A stretch of DNA of 64,000 bases. Source: Alkalihalobacterium alkalinitrilicum. Its GTDB lineage: Bacteria; Bacillota; Bacilli; Bacillales; Bacillaceae_F. The stretch is from positions 5,005,070 through 5,069,069 of the forward strand of contig NZ_KV917368.1 of NCBI RefSeq assembly GCF_002019605.1, in the 5' to 3' direction. The number at the start of each line of letters is the position of its first letter. Positions within the stretch are counted from its first letter, which is position 1. Below are positions 18,589-26,186 of this stretch, in pieces. A program made the position numbers and the translations under genes. Under the pieces are notes generated by a model that saw only the letters and a list, made by a program, of their open reading frames with translations, did not search any database and was not told where the DNA came from.

Positions 18589-18768
18589 TTGAACCCGAAT
18601 AAAAAAAGACTAATTCCTGGGTCATACCACACTAGTGGTCATGTTCATATGAGCCATTCAAAAGGAAATAAAAGTCATTCACCATATAATATCTATTCCT
18701 CTACTAATAAACAAATTCGACCTAAAAGCGGCGGATGTGGTTGTGGGAATAAAGCTCAAAGAACTTAA
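18589..18768 (+). CDS. small His/Gly-rich spore-type protein with CGCG end
   Basis: 59 residues from TTG 18589 with GAGGAGGGA upstream. The middle is rich in His, Ser and Gly (SYHTSGHVHMSHSKGNKSHS) and the end carries GGCGCGNKAQRT. I know no named family, but small His-rich and CGCG-ended proteins are common in Bacillus coats, and a mother-cell-type promoter precedes it. It was probably missed as too short. Function unknown. Confidence 0.65.
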   Translation: MNPNKKRLIPGSYHTSGHVHMSHSKGNKSHSPYNIYSSTNKQIRPKSGGCGCGNKAQRT

Positions 18769-18780
18769 TACTACATCACG

Positions 18781-18847
18781 AGTGTCTGTTTCCTCATAAT
18801 TGCATGATATAGATTAACACTATATCGTGGTTGAGGTATCAGGCACT
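18781..18847. repeat. dispersed hairpin repeat, copy 1
   Basis: Outer arms AGTGTCTGTTTCCTCA and TGAGGTATCAGGCACT pair over 13 of 16 positions. Inside lies a second perfect stem, GATATAG/CTATATC. Arms resemble the GGTGTCAGGCACC-type hairpins at 26130 and 48751. Confidence 0.6.
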
Positions 18848-19048
18848 TTGATTTTTAAGCTTGTTTTTTTACATATATATCCAATCTATGGCTAGAAGAT
18901 AGATCTATTTATAAGTTTATAACTAAATAAGGGTATATGCCTCATTTTAGGTGAAGATAGTGAATTTGGACTCTTGTCCTGTTACAAACAAACACCCCTT
19001 TGCATTTTATATATTGTACAATCAAAAATAATAGAAAGGTGGATAAGT

Positions 19049-19768
19049 ATGAGCTACTCAAAAGGTAAGTTCAAAAAAACTCATAAAGCAAGCAGCTGCA
19101 AAACAGCAGATGAAGCTAAAACACTAAATTGTGAAAGTTTTCCATTCGAAAATGGAACACAAGGATATGCTAAAGTACCGATTGTCATTGCAGAAGAGTG
19201 GGTTCAAGTAGATATTGAATCTGTTGAGAGACTTCCTAAAGCAGCTAGAGAAATTAAACGTATTCGCAAAAATGTTCACTTAACACAGTGTAAACTGGTC
19301 CAATCTCAATTTGCTCAACCTTATAACAATAACAATAACGATAACACATTTTCACCAGGTGTTTTAAAACTCTTTTTAGCAGGTTTTGTAAGAAAGAATA
19401 TTGAATATGTTCCAAGTTGTTCTGGAGCTGTAGAACACCATACAGTTGATGTGCCGTTTCACTGTGTCGTTAGATTAGAAGATGCTGGTGCTTTCATTGA
19501 TGATCAGCAATTAAGTGTTAAAAATGGAGTTCATGAACTTGTATTTAATGACAAAAAAGGCATGGGTATGGATCCAAAAGTACAAGGGTTCGCAACATAT
19601 GAATTTTTCAATAATATGCCGTTCTGCCAGTTAGAGTTTGCAGGAGTTACTGAACTTGATATTGCTGAAGATTGGAAACCAGGCTGTAACGTATTTAGAA
19701 CAGTTCGAGAGAAAATGATTGTTGAGATGCACTTAAAAGTTTTACAAGTTCAACAAGTTCCCCTTTAA
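19049..19768 (+). CDS. SPOCS/DUF3794-like spore protein
   Basis: 239 residues. YAKVPIVIAEEWVQVDIES, EIKRIRKNVHLTQCKLV, LKLFLAGFVRKNIEY, VPFHCVVRLED and the late MIVEMHLKVLQVQ follow the pattern of SPOCS-type spore proteins common in Bacillaceae. A low-complexity NNNNND linker lies near residue 94. ATG 19049 has AGAAAGGTGG upstream. It has no signal peptide. It is a single-gene unit ended by a strong terminator. Its upstream CATTTTATA with AC-N17 is only a weak sigma-K match. Its strand order resembles the four Cys-rich paralogues, so these may be distant relatives. Confidence 0.65.
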   Translation: MSYSKGKFKKTHKASSCKTADEAKTLNCESFPFENGTQGYAKVPIVIAEEWVQVDIESVERLPKAAREIKRIRKNVHLTQCKLVQSQFAQPYNNNNNDNTFSPGVLKLFLAGFVRKNIEYVPSCSGAVEHHTVDVPFHCVVRLEDAGAFIDDQQLSVKNGVHELVFNDKKGMGMDPKVQGFATYEFFNNMPFCQLEFAGVTELDIAEDWKPGCNVFRTVREKMIVEMHLKVLQVQQVPL

Positions 19769-19789
19769 TGGAACCTGATTTATAAATGA

Positions 19790-19818
19790 GGATGTTGACT
19801 TAAGGGTCAACATCCTTT
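19790..19818 (+). terminator. terminator after SPOCS-like gene
   Basis: Perfect 10-bp stem GGATGTTGAC/GTCAACATCC, loop of six, then TTT. Confidence 0.85.
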
Positions 19819-19901
19819 ACAAGATTATAAATTTCTAAAGTATGACGTGTTAATTGAAATACAAAAAAGTTTTTGGATCATTATCGATGATTAATATTGA
19901 T

Positions 19902-20204
19902 TTATCTTTTTTGGGTAGTTGTAAATATTTTAATTGTATTCGTGTCATTTAAATCTTTATATATTTGTTTTTTATCTTGTATACTTCCTATTACAGATTG
20001 CTTTTCATGGAAGTCATCCATGTTTACCTTGTTTTTCTTTACTAAAAACCCGTTAATTAGATCATGAATGTCTTTTGCGAAATTTTTAATTTCTTGTTTT
20101 TCTTTTTTAGATAGTTGACTTTTTGGACTAATGTCATTTTGTTTTAATACAGTTGAAACAAACATCTCCACTAATTTTTTATTAGAGAGATTATTAGGTT
20201 TCAT
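19902..20204 (-). CDS. hypothetical small basic spore protein
   Basis: 100 residues, Lys-rich, starting MKPNNLSNKKLVEMFVSTVL behind a strong AAAGGAGG. I do not recognise it. It is largely helical in appearance (LSKKEKQEIKNFAKDIHDLI) with a disordered end. An exact sigma-K-type promoter at 20245-20271 makes a late mother-cell product likely. Confidence 0.65.
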   Translation of the reverse strand: MKPNNLSNKKLVEMFVSTVLKQNDISPKSQLSKKEKQEIKNFAKDIHDLINGFLVKKNKVNMDDFHEKQSVIGSIQDKKQIYKDLNDTNTIKIFTTTQKR

Positions 20205-20244
20205 AATTATTCCTCCTTTCCAAAAAAATTAAAGAAGCTTACTA

Positions 20245-20271
20245 TACGGTATGCATGACTAGGTATTTAGT
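20245..20271 (-). promoter_or_regulatory. sigma-K-type promoter of the 100-residue gene
   Basis: Minus strand: AC, 16 bases, CATACCGTA. Exact match to AC-N16-CATAnnnTA, about 40 bases before the start. Confidence 0.75.
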
Positions 20272-20399
20272 GTAGGCTATAAACTAGATTTGAACTCATG
20301 CTAAAGTTAGACCTATTAGGGCAACTTTTTTGTGTGGAGAATCAAAATACATAGGCATACTTGTTTTCGCTAAATTAACTAAAAGCAGGAGGTTTAAAC

Positions 20400-21212
20400 A
20401 TGGTTGGTAATATTAAACTACATGAAATTATTAATATAGCAATAAAAGCAGGAAATCGTATTTTAGAAATCTATCAAACGGTAGACTTTGAAGTTCAAAC
20501 AAAACAGGACGACTCTCCTTTAACAATAGCAGATAAAAAATCAAATGAAGTGATTACGAAAGAGCTAACTACGCTTTATCCAGAAATCCCAATATTAAGT
20601 GAAGAGGGAATACACCTTTCCTATGAAGAAAGAAAAATGTGGGAGTATTTATGGTTAGTTGATCCTTTAGATGGAACAAAAGAATTTATTAAAAAAAATG
20701 GTGAGTTCACTGTAAATATTGCATTAATTGAAAAGGAAAAACCTGTGCTTGGGGTGATTTACGCTCCAGTTTTAGATACTGTTTATTTTTCAAAAGAAGG
20801 TGTAGGATCGTTTAAATTAGAAAAGGTTTCGGAATATTTGAAAACAGGTCGTGATCTAATTGAATTGGCTAATAGGTTACCTTTAAACGTAGAAAAAGAG
20901 AACACTAAAGTGATTGCAAGTCGATCACATATGTCCAAAGAGACAAAAGAATATGTCAATGTACTAAAGAAAAAAGTAGGGGAAGTAGATATTATCTCGA
21001 TTGGAAGTTCATTAAAGCTCTGCAAGGTGGCTGAGGGAGAAGCGGATATTTATCCAAGGTTTGCTCCAACGATGGAATGGGATACAGCAGCTGGGCAAGC
21101 CATTGTTGAACATTCAGGTGGGAAGGTTATTCATACTGATAGTGAAGAGTCACTTCGCTATAATAAAGAGAATTTGTTTAATCCGTGGTTTATTGCAAAA
21201 ATGAACGCTTGA
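20400..21212 (+). CDS. cysQ: 3'(2'),5'-bisphosphate nucleotidase CysQ
   Basis: 270 residues of the inositol-monophosphatase-like fold. It has the metal-binding EEG at about residue 64, DPLDGTKEFI at about 88-97 and WDTAAGQAIVEHSGG near the C-terminus, all typical of CysQ. It turns PAP (3'-phosphoadenosine 5'-phosphate) into AMP and phosphate. PAP is the by-product of sulfotransferases, and one lies at 5217-5957, so the two may serve the same sulfation route; in Gram-positives CysQ also recycles PAP from sulfate assimilation. GCAGGAGG precedes the ATG. galU follows on the same strand after a weak hairpin. Confidence 0.9.
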   Translation: MVGNIKLHEIINIAIKAGNRILEIYQTVDFEVQTKQDDSPLTIADKKSNEVITKELTTLYPEIPILSEEGIHLSYEERKMWEYLWLVDPLDGTKEFIKKNGEFTVNIALIEKEKPVLGVIYAPVLDTVYFSKEGVGSFKLEKVSEYLKTGRDLIELANRLPLNVEKENTKVIASRSHMSKETKEYVNVLKKKVGEVDIISIGSSLKLCKVAEGEADIYPRFAPTMEWDTAAGQAIVEHSGGKVIHTDSEESLRYNKENLFNPWFIAKMNA

Positions 21213-21230
21213 ATGGTTAAAGAGGATTTA

Positions 21231-21256
21231 GAAGGGGGGCCTTGTAAATAAGGTGC
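21231..21256 (+). terminator. probable terminator after cysQ
   Basis: Imperfect stem GGGGGGCCTT/AAGGTGCTCC followed by TTTTT. Confidence 0.55.
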
Positions 21257-21488
21257 TCCTTTTTGCGTACGATGGGTTATCGCATCTTGTGTAGTCAAAA
21301 CTACACAAATAAATGGTTAAGGTTGGAATAGTTACCTCGTTAAAAACAGACAAACAAAACTAGCCATTTTATGGATGCTTATTAAAACTGAGAAGGTTGT
21401 GACTTCTGCCCTTTTTTATAGTACAACTTCCTTTTCAGACTTGGACGAATATCTTAGTAAGAGGAACAAGTTTTAAAGGGGGAGCGAT

Positions 21489-22313
21489 ATGAAAATAAAA
21501 AAAGCCATTATTCCTGCTGCAGGATATGGAACGAGAAGTCTCCCGATAACTAAAGTTCTTCCAAAAGAAATGTTTCCTATCAATGGAAAGCCAGCTATTC
21601 ATTATGTCGTTGAAGAAGCTGTAGCCTCAGGAATTGAGGAAATACTAATTGTCGTCTCGAGAAATAAAAATATGATTATTGATTATTTTGATAGATCACT
21701 TGAATTGGAAACATTTTTAGCGGAAACGAATAAACACCACTTGTTAGAAAAGTTATCGGTTCCAGAAGCACATATACAATTTGTACGTCAGCCGTATGCA
21801 AAGGGATTAGGTGATGCGTTGGAATTGGGAAAACCCTTTATCAATGAGGAGCCTTTTGCGGTTCTTCTTCCAGATGATCTGTTTATTGAAAAAGAACAGA
21901 GTTTAAAGCAATTAATTAAAGTTTATGAGAAGTTTAATAGTAATGTAATTGGAGTTCAAAAAGTAAAAAAAGAGTTGCTAAAAAATTATGGAGTCATTAA
22001 GGAAAAAAACATTTCAACTCGATTACATGAAGTTGTGGGTATTGTTGAAAAACCTCAAACTGCACCACCTTCCAACCTAGCTGTTGTAGGTCGGTATGTT
22101 TTACATCCCGATATTTTTTCGTTTCTAATGAAAACGAAACCAGGAGTTGGTGGTGAAATTCAATTAACTGATGCTTTAAAAGAGATGTTAAAAGAAAGAA
22201 ACTGCTATGGGTATGAGGTTTCGGGAGAACGTTATGATATTGGCTCACATAAAGACTATTATAAATTATTAAAGAAGATGAATAATGATAAAGATTACTT
22301 GGATGAACTATAA
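21489..22313 (+). CDS. galU: UTP-glucose-1-phosphate uridylyltransferase
   Basis: 274 residues. AIIPAAGYGTRSLPITKVLPKEM at the start holds the nucleotide-binding signature (G-GTR) and activating Lys; FAVLLPDDL carries the metal Asp; VGEI-type GVGGEIQLTDAL follows. It makes UDP-glucose for glycans, polyglycerol lipids and teichoic acids. It is probably one of several GalU/GtaB copies in the genome. AAGGGGGAG precedes the ATG. Position between cysQ and a CotSA-like transferase suggests supply of UDP-glucose to spore-surface glycan synthesis. Confidence 0.9.
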   Translation: MKIKKAIIPAAGYGTRSLPITKVLPKEMFPINGKPAIHYVVEEAVASGIEEILIVVSRNKNMIIDYFDRSLELETFLAETNKHHLLEKLSVPEAHIQFVRQPYAKGLGDALELGKPFINEEPFAVLLPDDLFIEKEQSLKQLIKVYEKFNSNVIGVQKVKKELLKNYGVIKEKNISTRLHEVVGIVEKPQTAPPSNLAVVGRYVLHPDIFSFLMKTKPGVGGEIQLTDALKEMLKERNCYGYEVSGERYDIGSHKDYYKLLKKMNNDKDYLDEL

Positions 22314-22358
22314 AATTAGATATTAAAAGGCTATCAACTATACCTAATTTATTTCAGA

Positions 22359-22404
22359 GAATACGATAACTACTAGCTAGGTAGTAGTTATCGTATTCTT
22401 TTTT
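22359..22404 (+). terminator. strong terminator after galU
   Basis: Perfect 17-bp stem (22359-22375 with 22382-22398), loop GCTAGG, then six T. Confidence 0.95.
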
Positions 22405-22506
22405 GCACTTTAAGAAGTTTTACTTTTTTGGATTAAAGTATAGAAAAGACATCGATTTTCGTCCATTACTGGCGATAAATTTTGTTTTTCTAATTGGAGG
22501 GAAATA

Positions 22507-22671
22507 ATGAAAGAAAAACTAATCACCCCTTGGGATGTGAGTGGAAAGCTACAGGAGTTATATGTTCCTTCTAATATAGAAGAGATGGCTCAAAAAGTTA
22601 TCGCATCAAGATTTTGGATAGACGAATTGTTAATACGGACCAAACAAAAGGTCCTGCGATTGAGGAATTAG
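22507..22671 (+). CDS. small hypothetical protein, possibly frameshifted
   Basis: 54 residues from ATG 22507 behind GGAGGGA. The first 36 residues (PWDVSGKLQELYVPSNIEEM...) read well, and the next frame continues LDRRIVNTDQTKGPAIEELV up to the glycosyltransferase start. A one-base change near 22610 may therefore have split a ~65-residue protein. The family is unknown. It is the first gene of the unit with the CotSA-like transferase. Confidence 0.45.
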   Translation: MKEKLITPWDVSGKLQELYVPSNIEEMAQKVIASRFWIDELLIRTKQKVLRLRN

Positions 22672-22697
22672 TTAAAAGTTGGAAAGGGGAAATGATA

Positions 22698-24401
22698 ATG
22701 AAAGTTCTAATGATCTGTACTGAGAAACTTCCTGTCCCCCCCATTAGAGGTGGCGCGATACAAACGTATATAGAAGGTGTTTCTTCATCGTTATCAAAAC
22801 AATACGAATTAACTATTTTAGGTAAGGACGATCCAGATCTTCCAAATGAAGAAAAAATCCGAAATATATCGTATGTACGTATCCCAGGTGGTTTATTTGA
22901 AATTTATGAGAGGGGGGTTATTGAGTATTTAAAAGAGAATACATTCGATATTATTCACATTTTTAATCGACCTCGACTAGTTAAAAGTGTAAGAGCTGTG
23001 GCACCTATGTCTAGACTCGTTTTAAGTATGCATAACGATATGTTTAAACCTGAAAAAATTGATCAAGAAGAAGCAACAATTGCGATAGAACAACTAGATA
23101 AAATTATTACCGTTAGTGATTATATCGGTCAAACGATCGCTGAGCCTTTTCCTCAAGCAAAACCAAAACTAAAAACGATCTATTCTGGTGTTGACATCGA
23201 TCGCTTCGCACATCCGCATTCTGAACAAGCTCGCAAAATGCGTAATAAAATAAGACAAGAACATAATCTTCAAAATAAAAAAGTCATATTATTTACTGGA
23301 AGACTTTCTGCAAATAAAGGAGCAGATATTTTAGTTAAAGCAATGCCAAAGCTAGCGAAAAAGCATCCTGATGCTGCTTTAGTTATTGTCGGTAGTAAGT
23401 GGTTTAGCCAAAATGATGTGACGGATTATGTAGCATATGTTCGGGCACTAGCTGATAGATTACCTATTCCTGTCATAACGACGGGTTTCGTTTCACCAGA
23501 CGAAATCCAAAATTGGTTTGCTGCTGCTGATATCTTTGTTTGTCCTTCGCAATGGCAAGAGCCGCTAGCTCGTGTACACTATGAAGCGATGGCTTCGGGG
23601 CGCCCGATTGTAACCACTGCAAGGGGAGGGAATCCTGAAGTAATTGTGGAAAATGAAAATGGAATCGTTATTAAAAATCCAGAAGATCCCCAAGAGTTTG
23701 CGGATCGGTTATCATATTTACTTTCAAGCCCTACTTTAGCAAAGAAAATGGGAGAGTACGGGCGGAGCCTTGCAGAAAGTAAGTATACGTGGAAACGTGT
23801 AGCTGATGATATTTTATCGGTATGGAATGAAATCGAATATAAGATTAAGAACAATCTTACAGTTACGAGTGAGGAAGTCAAGGAGGAAACGGTTTTCGCA
23901 GAAGTCTTAAACGAACCGTCAGTCGAAGATGTGGTGCTAGGTACTGAAGAAGCAATGGAAACAGACGACATATTCATACCAGATGTGGAAACTGTAGAAG
24001 AAGAAGTACTAATAACAGAAGTAGTGTCAGAACGTGTAGTAGAAGACACAAGTGATGACAAAGTAGAGGAAGCAAAAGTCACAAGACCGTTAACGAAAAA
24101 AGAAAAAATAAGAGCGATTTTATTTAACGAACTTACAAAAAGTAATCCTTTTATGGAGTCATTACTGGCAGATGCAGAGGATAAAGTGGAAGATGATAAC
24201 GAGAACGAACTACAACAAACCGTAAAAAGTATGTTAGAAGGAATAGAAAAGCAGCTATTAGCGAAACGAGAAGAAGAAGCAAAGCCAAAAGAAGAACCAA
24301 GGCATGTAGTTGAAACCGTTAATGATATTGCGACAGCCAAGCTATTTTCAAATGTAAAGCAGTTTAGTAGAAGCCGAAAAAAACGTAGGAAAAATGCTTA
24401 A
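22698..24401 (+). CDS. CotSA-like GT4 glycosyltransferase with acidic tail
   Basis: 567 residues. Residues 1-390 are a family 4 glycosyltransferase similar to CotSA: EKLPVPPIRGGAIQTYIEGV, ITVSDYIGQTI, ILFTGRLSANKGADILVKA and the donor site WQEPLARVHYEAMASGRPIV. CotSA is a coat-associated transferase in B. subtilis. From about residue 400 a ~170-residue Glu/Val-rich acidic segment follows, broken by RPLTKKEKIRAILFNELTKS, and the end is strongly basic (RSRKKRRKNA). This tail is not part of the usual family. ATG 22698 is chosen from the domain start and AAAGGGGA upstream. A tethering role for the tail is inference. Confidence 0.75.
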   Translation: MKVLMICTEKLPVPPIRGGAIQTYIEGVSSSLSKQYELTILGKDDPDLPNEEKIRNISYVRIPGGLFEIYERGVIEYLKENTFDIIHIFNRPRLVKSVRAVAPMSRLVLSMHNDMFKPEKIDQEEATIAIEQLDKIITVSDYIGQTIAEPFPQAKPKLKTIYSGVDIDRFAHPHSEQARKMRNKIRQEHNLQNKKVILFTGRLSANKGADILVKAMPKLAKKHPDAALVIVGSKWFSQNDVTDYVAYVRALADRLPIPVITTGFVSPDEIQNWFAAADIFVCPSQWQEPLARVHYEAMASGRPIVTTARGGNPEVIVENENGIVIKNPEDPQEFADRLSYLLSSPTLAKKMGEYGRSLAESKYTWKRVADDILSVWNEIEYKIKNNLTVTSEEVKEETVFAEVLNEPSVEDVVLGTEEAMETDDIFIPDVETVEEEVLITEVVSERVVEDTSDDKVEEAKVTRPLTKKEKIRAILFNELTKSNPFMESLLADAEDKVEDDNENELQQTVKSMLEGIEKQLLAKREEEAKPKEEPRHVVETVNDIATAKLFSNVKQFSRSRKKRRKNA

Positions 24402-24424
24402 TACAACAAATCTTATAGGTTGTT

Positions 24425-24451
24425 TGAAGCTGACTCAGAGAGTTAGCTTCA
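24425..24451 (+). terminator. possible terminator after CotSA-like gene
   Basis: Stem TGAAGCT-ACT/AGT-AGCTTCA with one mismatch and a 5-base loop. The T run after it is poor. Confidence 0.4.
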
Positions 24452-24516
24452 TCAAGTTTATATTTAAGTGCTCTTTAATAGATAAAAAAATATAAATCAT
24501 CTAATCAAATACCTAT

Positions 24517-24543
24517 ACCAATATTAATTCCTAACATACTTTA
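24517..24543 (+). promoter_or_regulatory. sigma-K-type promoter of the acidic gene
   Basis: AC, 16 bases, CATACTTTA. Exact match to AC-N16-CATAnnnTA, about 45 bases before the start. Confidence 0.7.
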
Positions 24544-24588
24544 TATAAGTGTTAAAAATATTAATGAATACATCTAGGGAGGATAAAT

Positions 24589-25038
24589 ATGAAAAGTGAA
24601 CTTCATGAATTAACGATCGAACTTGAACTTCAAGACGAAACTTTTTATGAATTAGAATTTGATGGTGAAGTAGGGGAGTTAACCATTCATAAAAAATCAA
24701 GTGATGGTGAAGAAGTGGTTGACAATGCAAGTGTTGTAAATGCTAATTTTATGGATGATTTATCGATTTCATCTGATATGACAGAAGAGCAATTAATCGA
24801 AAAAATTCTTAAGGCATTAGGCAATGATTCTTTCATTGAACTAGATGTAGAAATCACATTTGTAGATGGTACCGAAGTGGAATTTAAAATCGAAAATGAT
24901 GGCGACGAAGATGAAGAAGATGACGAAGATGATGACGATGATGATGACGAAGATGAAGATGAAGATGATGATGATGATGATGACGAAGACGAAGACGAAG
25001 ACGAAGATGAAGACGACAATGATGAAGACGAAGACTAA
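24589..25038 (+). CDS. protein with ~50-residue Asp/Glu tail
   Basis: 149 residues. The first 100 form an ordinary acidic domain (HELTIELELQDETFYELEF, FIELDVEITFVDGTEVEFKI) that resembles YusW-like small beta proteins, but only loosely. From about residue 101 to the end nearly every residue is Asp or Glu, coded almost only by GAT, GAC and GAA/GAG, with one Asn. The tract could bind calcium or other cations and suits a spore-layer or mineral-linked role, given the sigma-K-type promoter. Slippage in such codon runs should vary its length between strains. GGGAGGA precedes the ATG. Confidence 0.65.
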   Translation: MKSELHELTIELELQDETFYELEFDGEVGELTIHKKSSDGEEVVDNASVVNANFMDDLSISSDMTEEQLIEKILKALGNDSFIELDVEITFVDGTEVEFKIENDGDEDEEDDEDDDDDDDEDEDEDDDDDDDEDEDEDEDEDDNDEDED

Positions 25039-25309
25039 GTAAATTGTTCGGGGGACTCAATAGCAACACACCATACACTTAACGATATTTAGTATATATA
25101 TTGAGGAGCTTTACACTTATGAGTCCTGAGTCCTCCAATTTTTTTGAAAGGGTCAACAACTGTTAATGCTCGTTGTATTGTGACTAGGAAGGTTATGAAA
25201 CTTAAAAATGTTCAATCCTATTTCCTCTAATAAAAACTCCTTTATTACTAACAAAATTACTCAAGAAGTATATAAAATAAGTAGTGTATACTGCTATGAG
25301 GTAGATCGA

Positions 25310-26119
25310 ATGAATATTGCCTATTTAATATTAGCTCATAAAAACCCCCATCAACTTGAAAGGTTAATTAAAGCCATTTATAACGATAAAGATTATTTTA
25401 TTATTCATTACGATGGACGTTCGAATGAAACGGAGTACAAAGATATACAAAAAACATTTGCTACTTCAGAAAATGTTTACTTTCCAAAAAGGCATAAATG
25501 TTATTGGGGACATTTTAGTATAGTAGAAGCGACATTAGAGTGTATTAAATTCTTGAATAATAACCAGATCACATATGATTATGCAATCCTATTAAGTGGA
25601 CAGGATTATCCAATAAAAAGCCCTGAGACCATACGAAAATTTTTAATAAAAAATAATGGCTATGAATTTATACATTACGAGAAACTGCCTAATAACAATT
25701 GGAAGAATGGTGGAATGAATCGACTAAATTATCCGTATTTTTTGGGGGAATATATGCTTACTTTCGATGGAGTATACGGCGGATCCCAATGGTGGTGTTT
25801 ATCAAAAAAATGCCTTGAATATATTTTGTCATTTATTAATACCAATCCTCACTATATATCTTTTTTTAAAAATGAAGTGTATAAGTTTTCAGATGAAATG
25901 TTTTTTCAAACGATTATTATGAATTCTTCCTTTAAAGAAAAAGTAATTTGTAATGACTTAAAATATATTGACTGGTCGAAAAGAACAAGACCTGCGATAT
26001 TAACTTTTAAGGATTTCAAAAAATTAATATACTCTAATAAATTATTTGCTCGAAAGTTTGATTTTCAAAAAAGTGCTATATTGTTAAACATGCTGGATAA
26101 ATATCTAAAAACAAGATAA
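25310..26119 (+). CDS. GT14 (core-2/I-branching) N-acetylglucosaminyltransferase-like protein
   Basis: 269 residues from ATG 25310 (GAGGT upstream). IAYLILAHKNPHQLERLI, FIIHYDGRS, YAILLSGQDYPIKSPETI and GGSQWWCLSKKCLEYI are typical of family 14 branching GlcNAc/xylosyl-type transferases. It should add a sugar to a glycan; acceptor unknown. No membrane anchor. It is the last gene of the spore-glycan island. A dispersed hairpin repeat follows its stop and may end transcription. Confidence 0.8.
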   Translation: MNIAYLILAHKNPHQLERLIKAIYNDKDYFIIHYDGRSNETEYKDIQKTFATSENVYFPKRHKCYWGHFSIVEATLECIKFLNNNQITYDYAILLSGQDYPIKSPETIRKFLIKNNGYEFIHYEKLPNNNWKNGGMNRLNYPYFLGEYMLTFDGVYGGSQWWCLSKKCLEYILSFINTNPHYISFFKNEVYKFSDEMFFQTIIMNSSFKEKVICNDLKYIDWSKRTRPAILTFKDFKKLIYSNKLFARKFDFQKSAILLNMLDKYLKTR

Positions 26120-26129
26120 TCATCGGTGC

Positions 26130-26178
26130 GGTGTCAGGCACCTTTAGTCTAATATGTCTAATAAAGGTACCTGGCACC
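26130..26178. repeat. dispersed hairpin repeat, copy 2
   Basis: Arms GGTGTCAGGCACCTTTA and TAAAGGTACCTGGCACC pair at 15 of 17 positions around a 15-base loop. It lies between convergent genes. Confidence 0.7.
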
Positions 26179-26186
26179 ATTTCTGT

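Noticed and set aside
22614-22697. Longer N-terminus for the CotSA-like protein
   Set aside because: Those codons read like the end of the small upstream gene in another frame; family sequence starts at MKVLMICTEK.
23579-24340. 253-codon Ser/Thr-rich frame on the minus strand
   Set aside because: Mirror of the acidic tail of the CotSA-like gene, which has the domain evidence and ribosome site.
24687-25019. Poly-serine frame on the minus strand
   Set aside because: Antisense reading of the Asp/Glu codons; no ribosome site or promoter.
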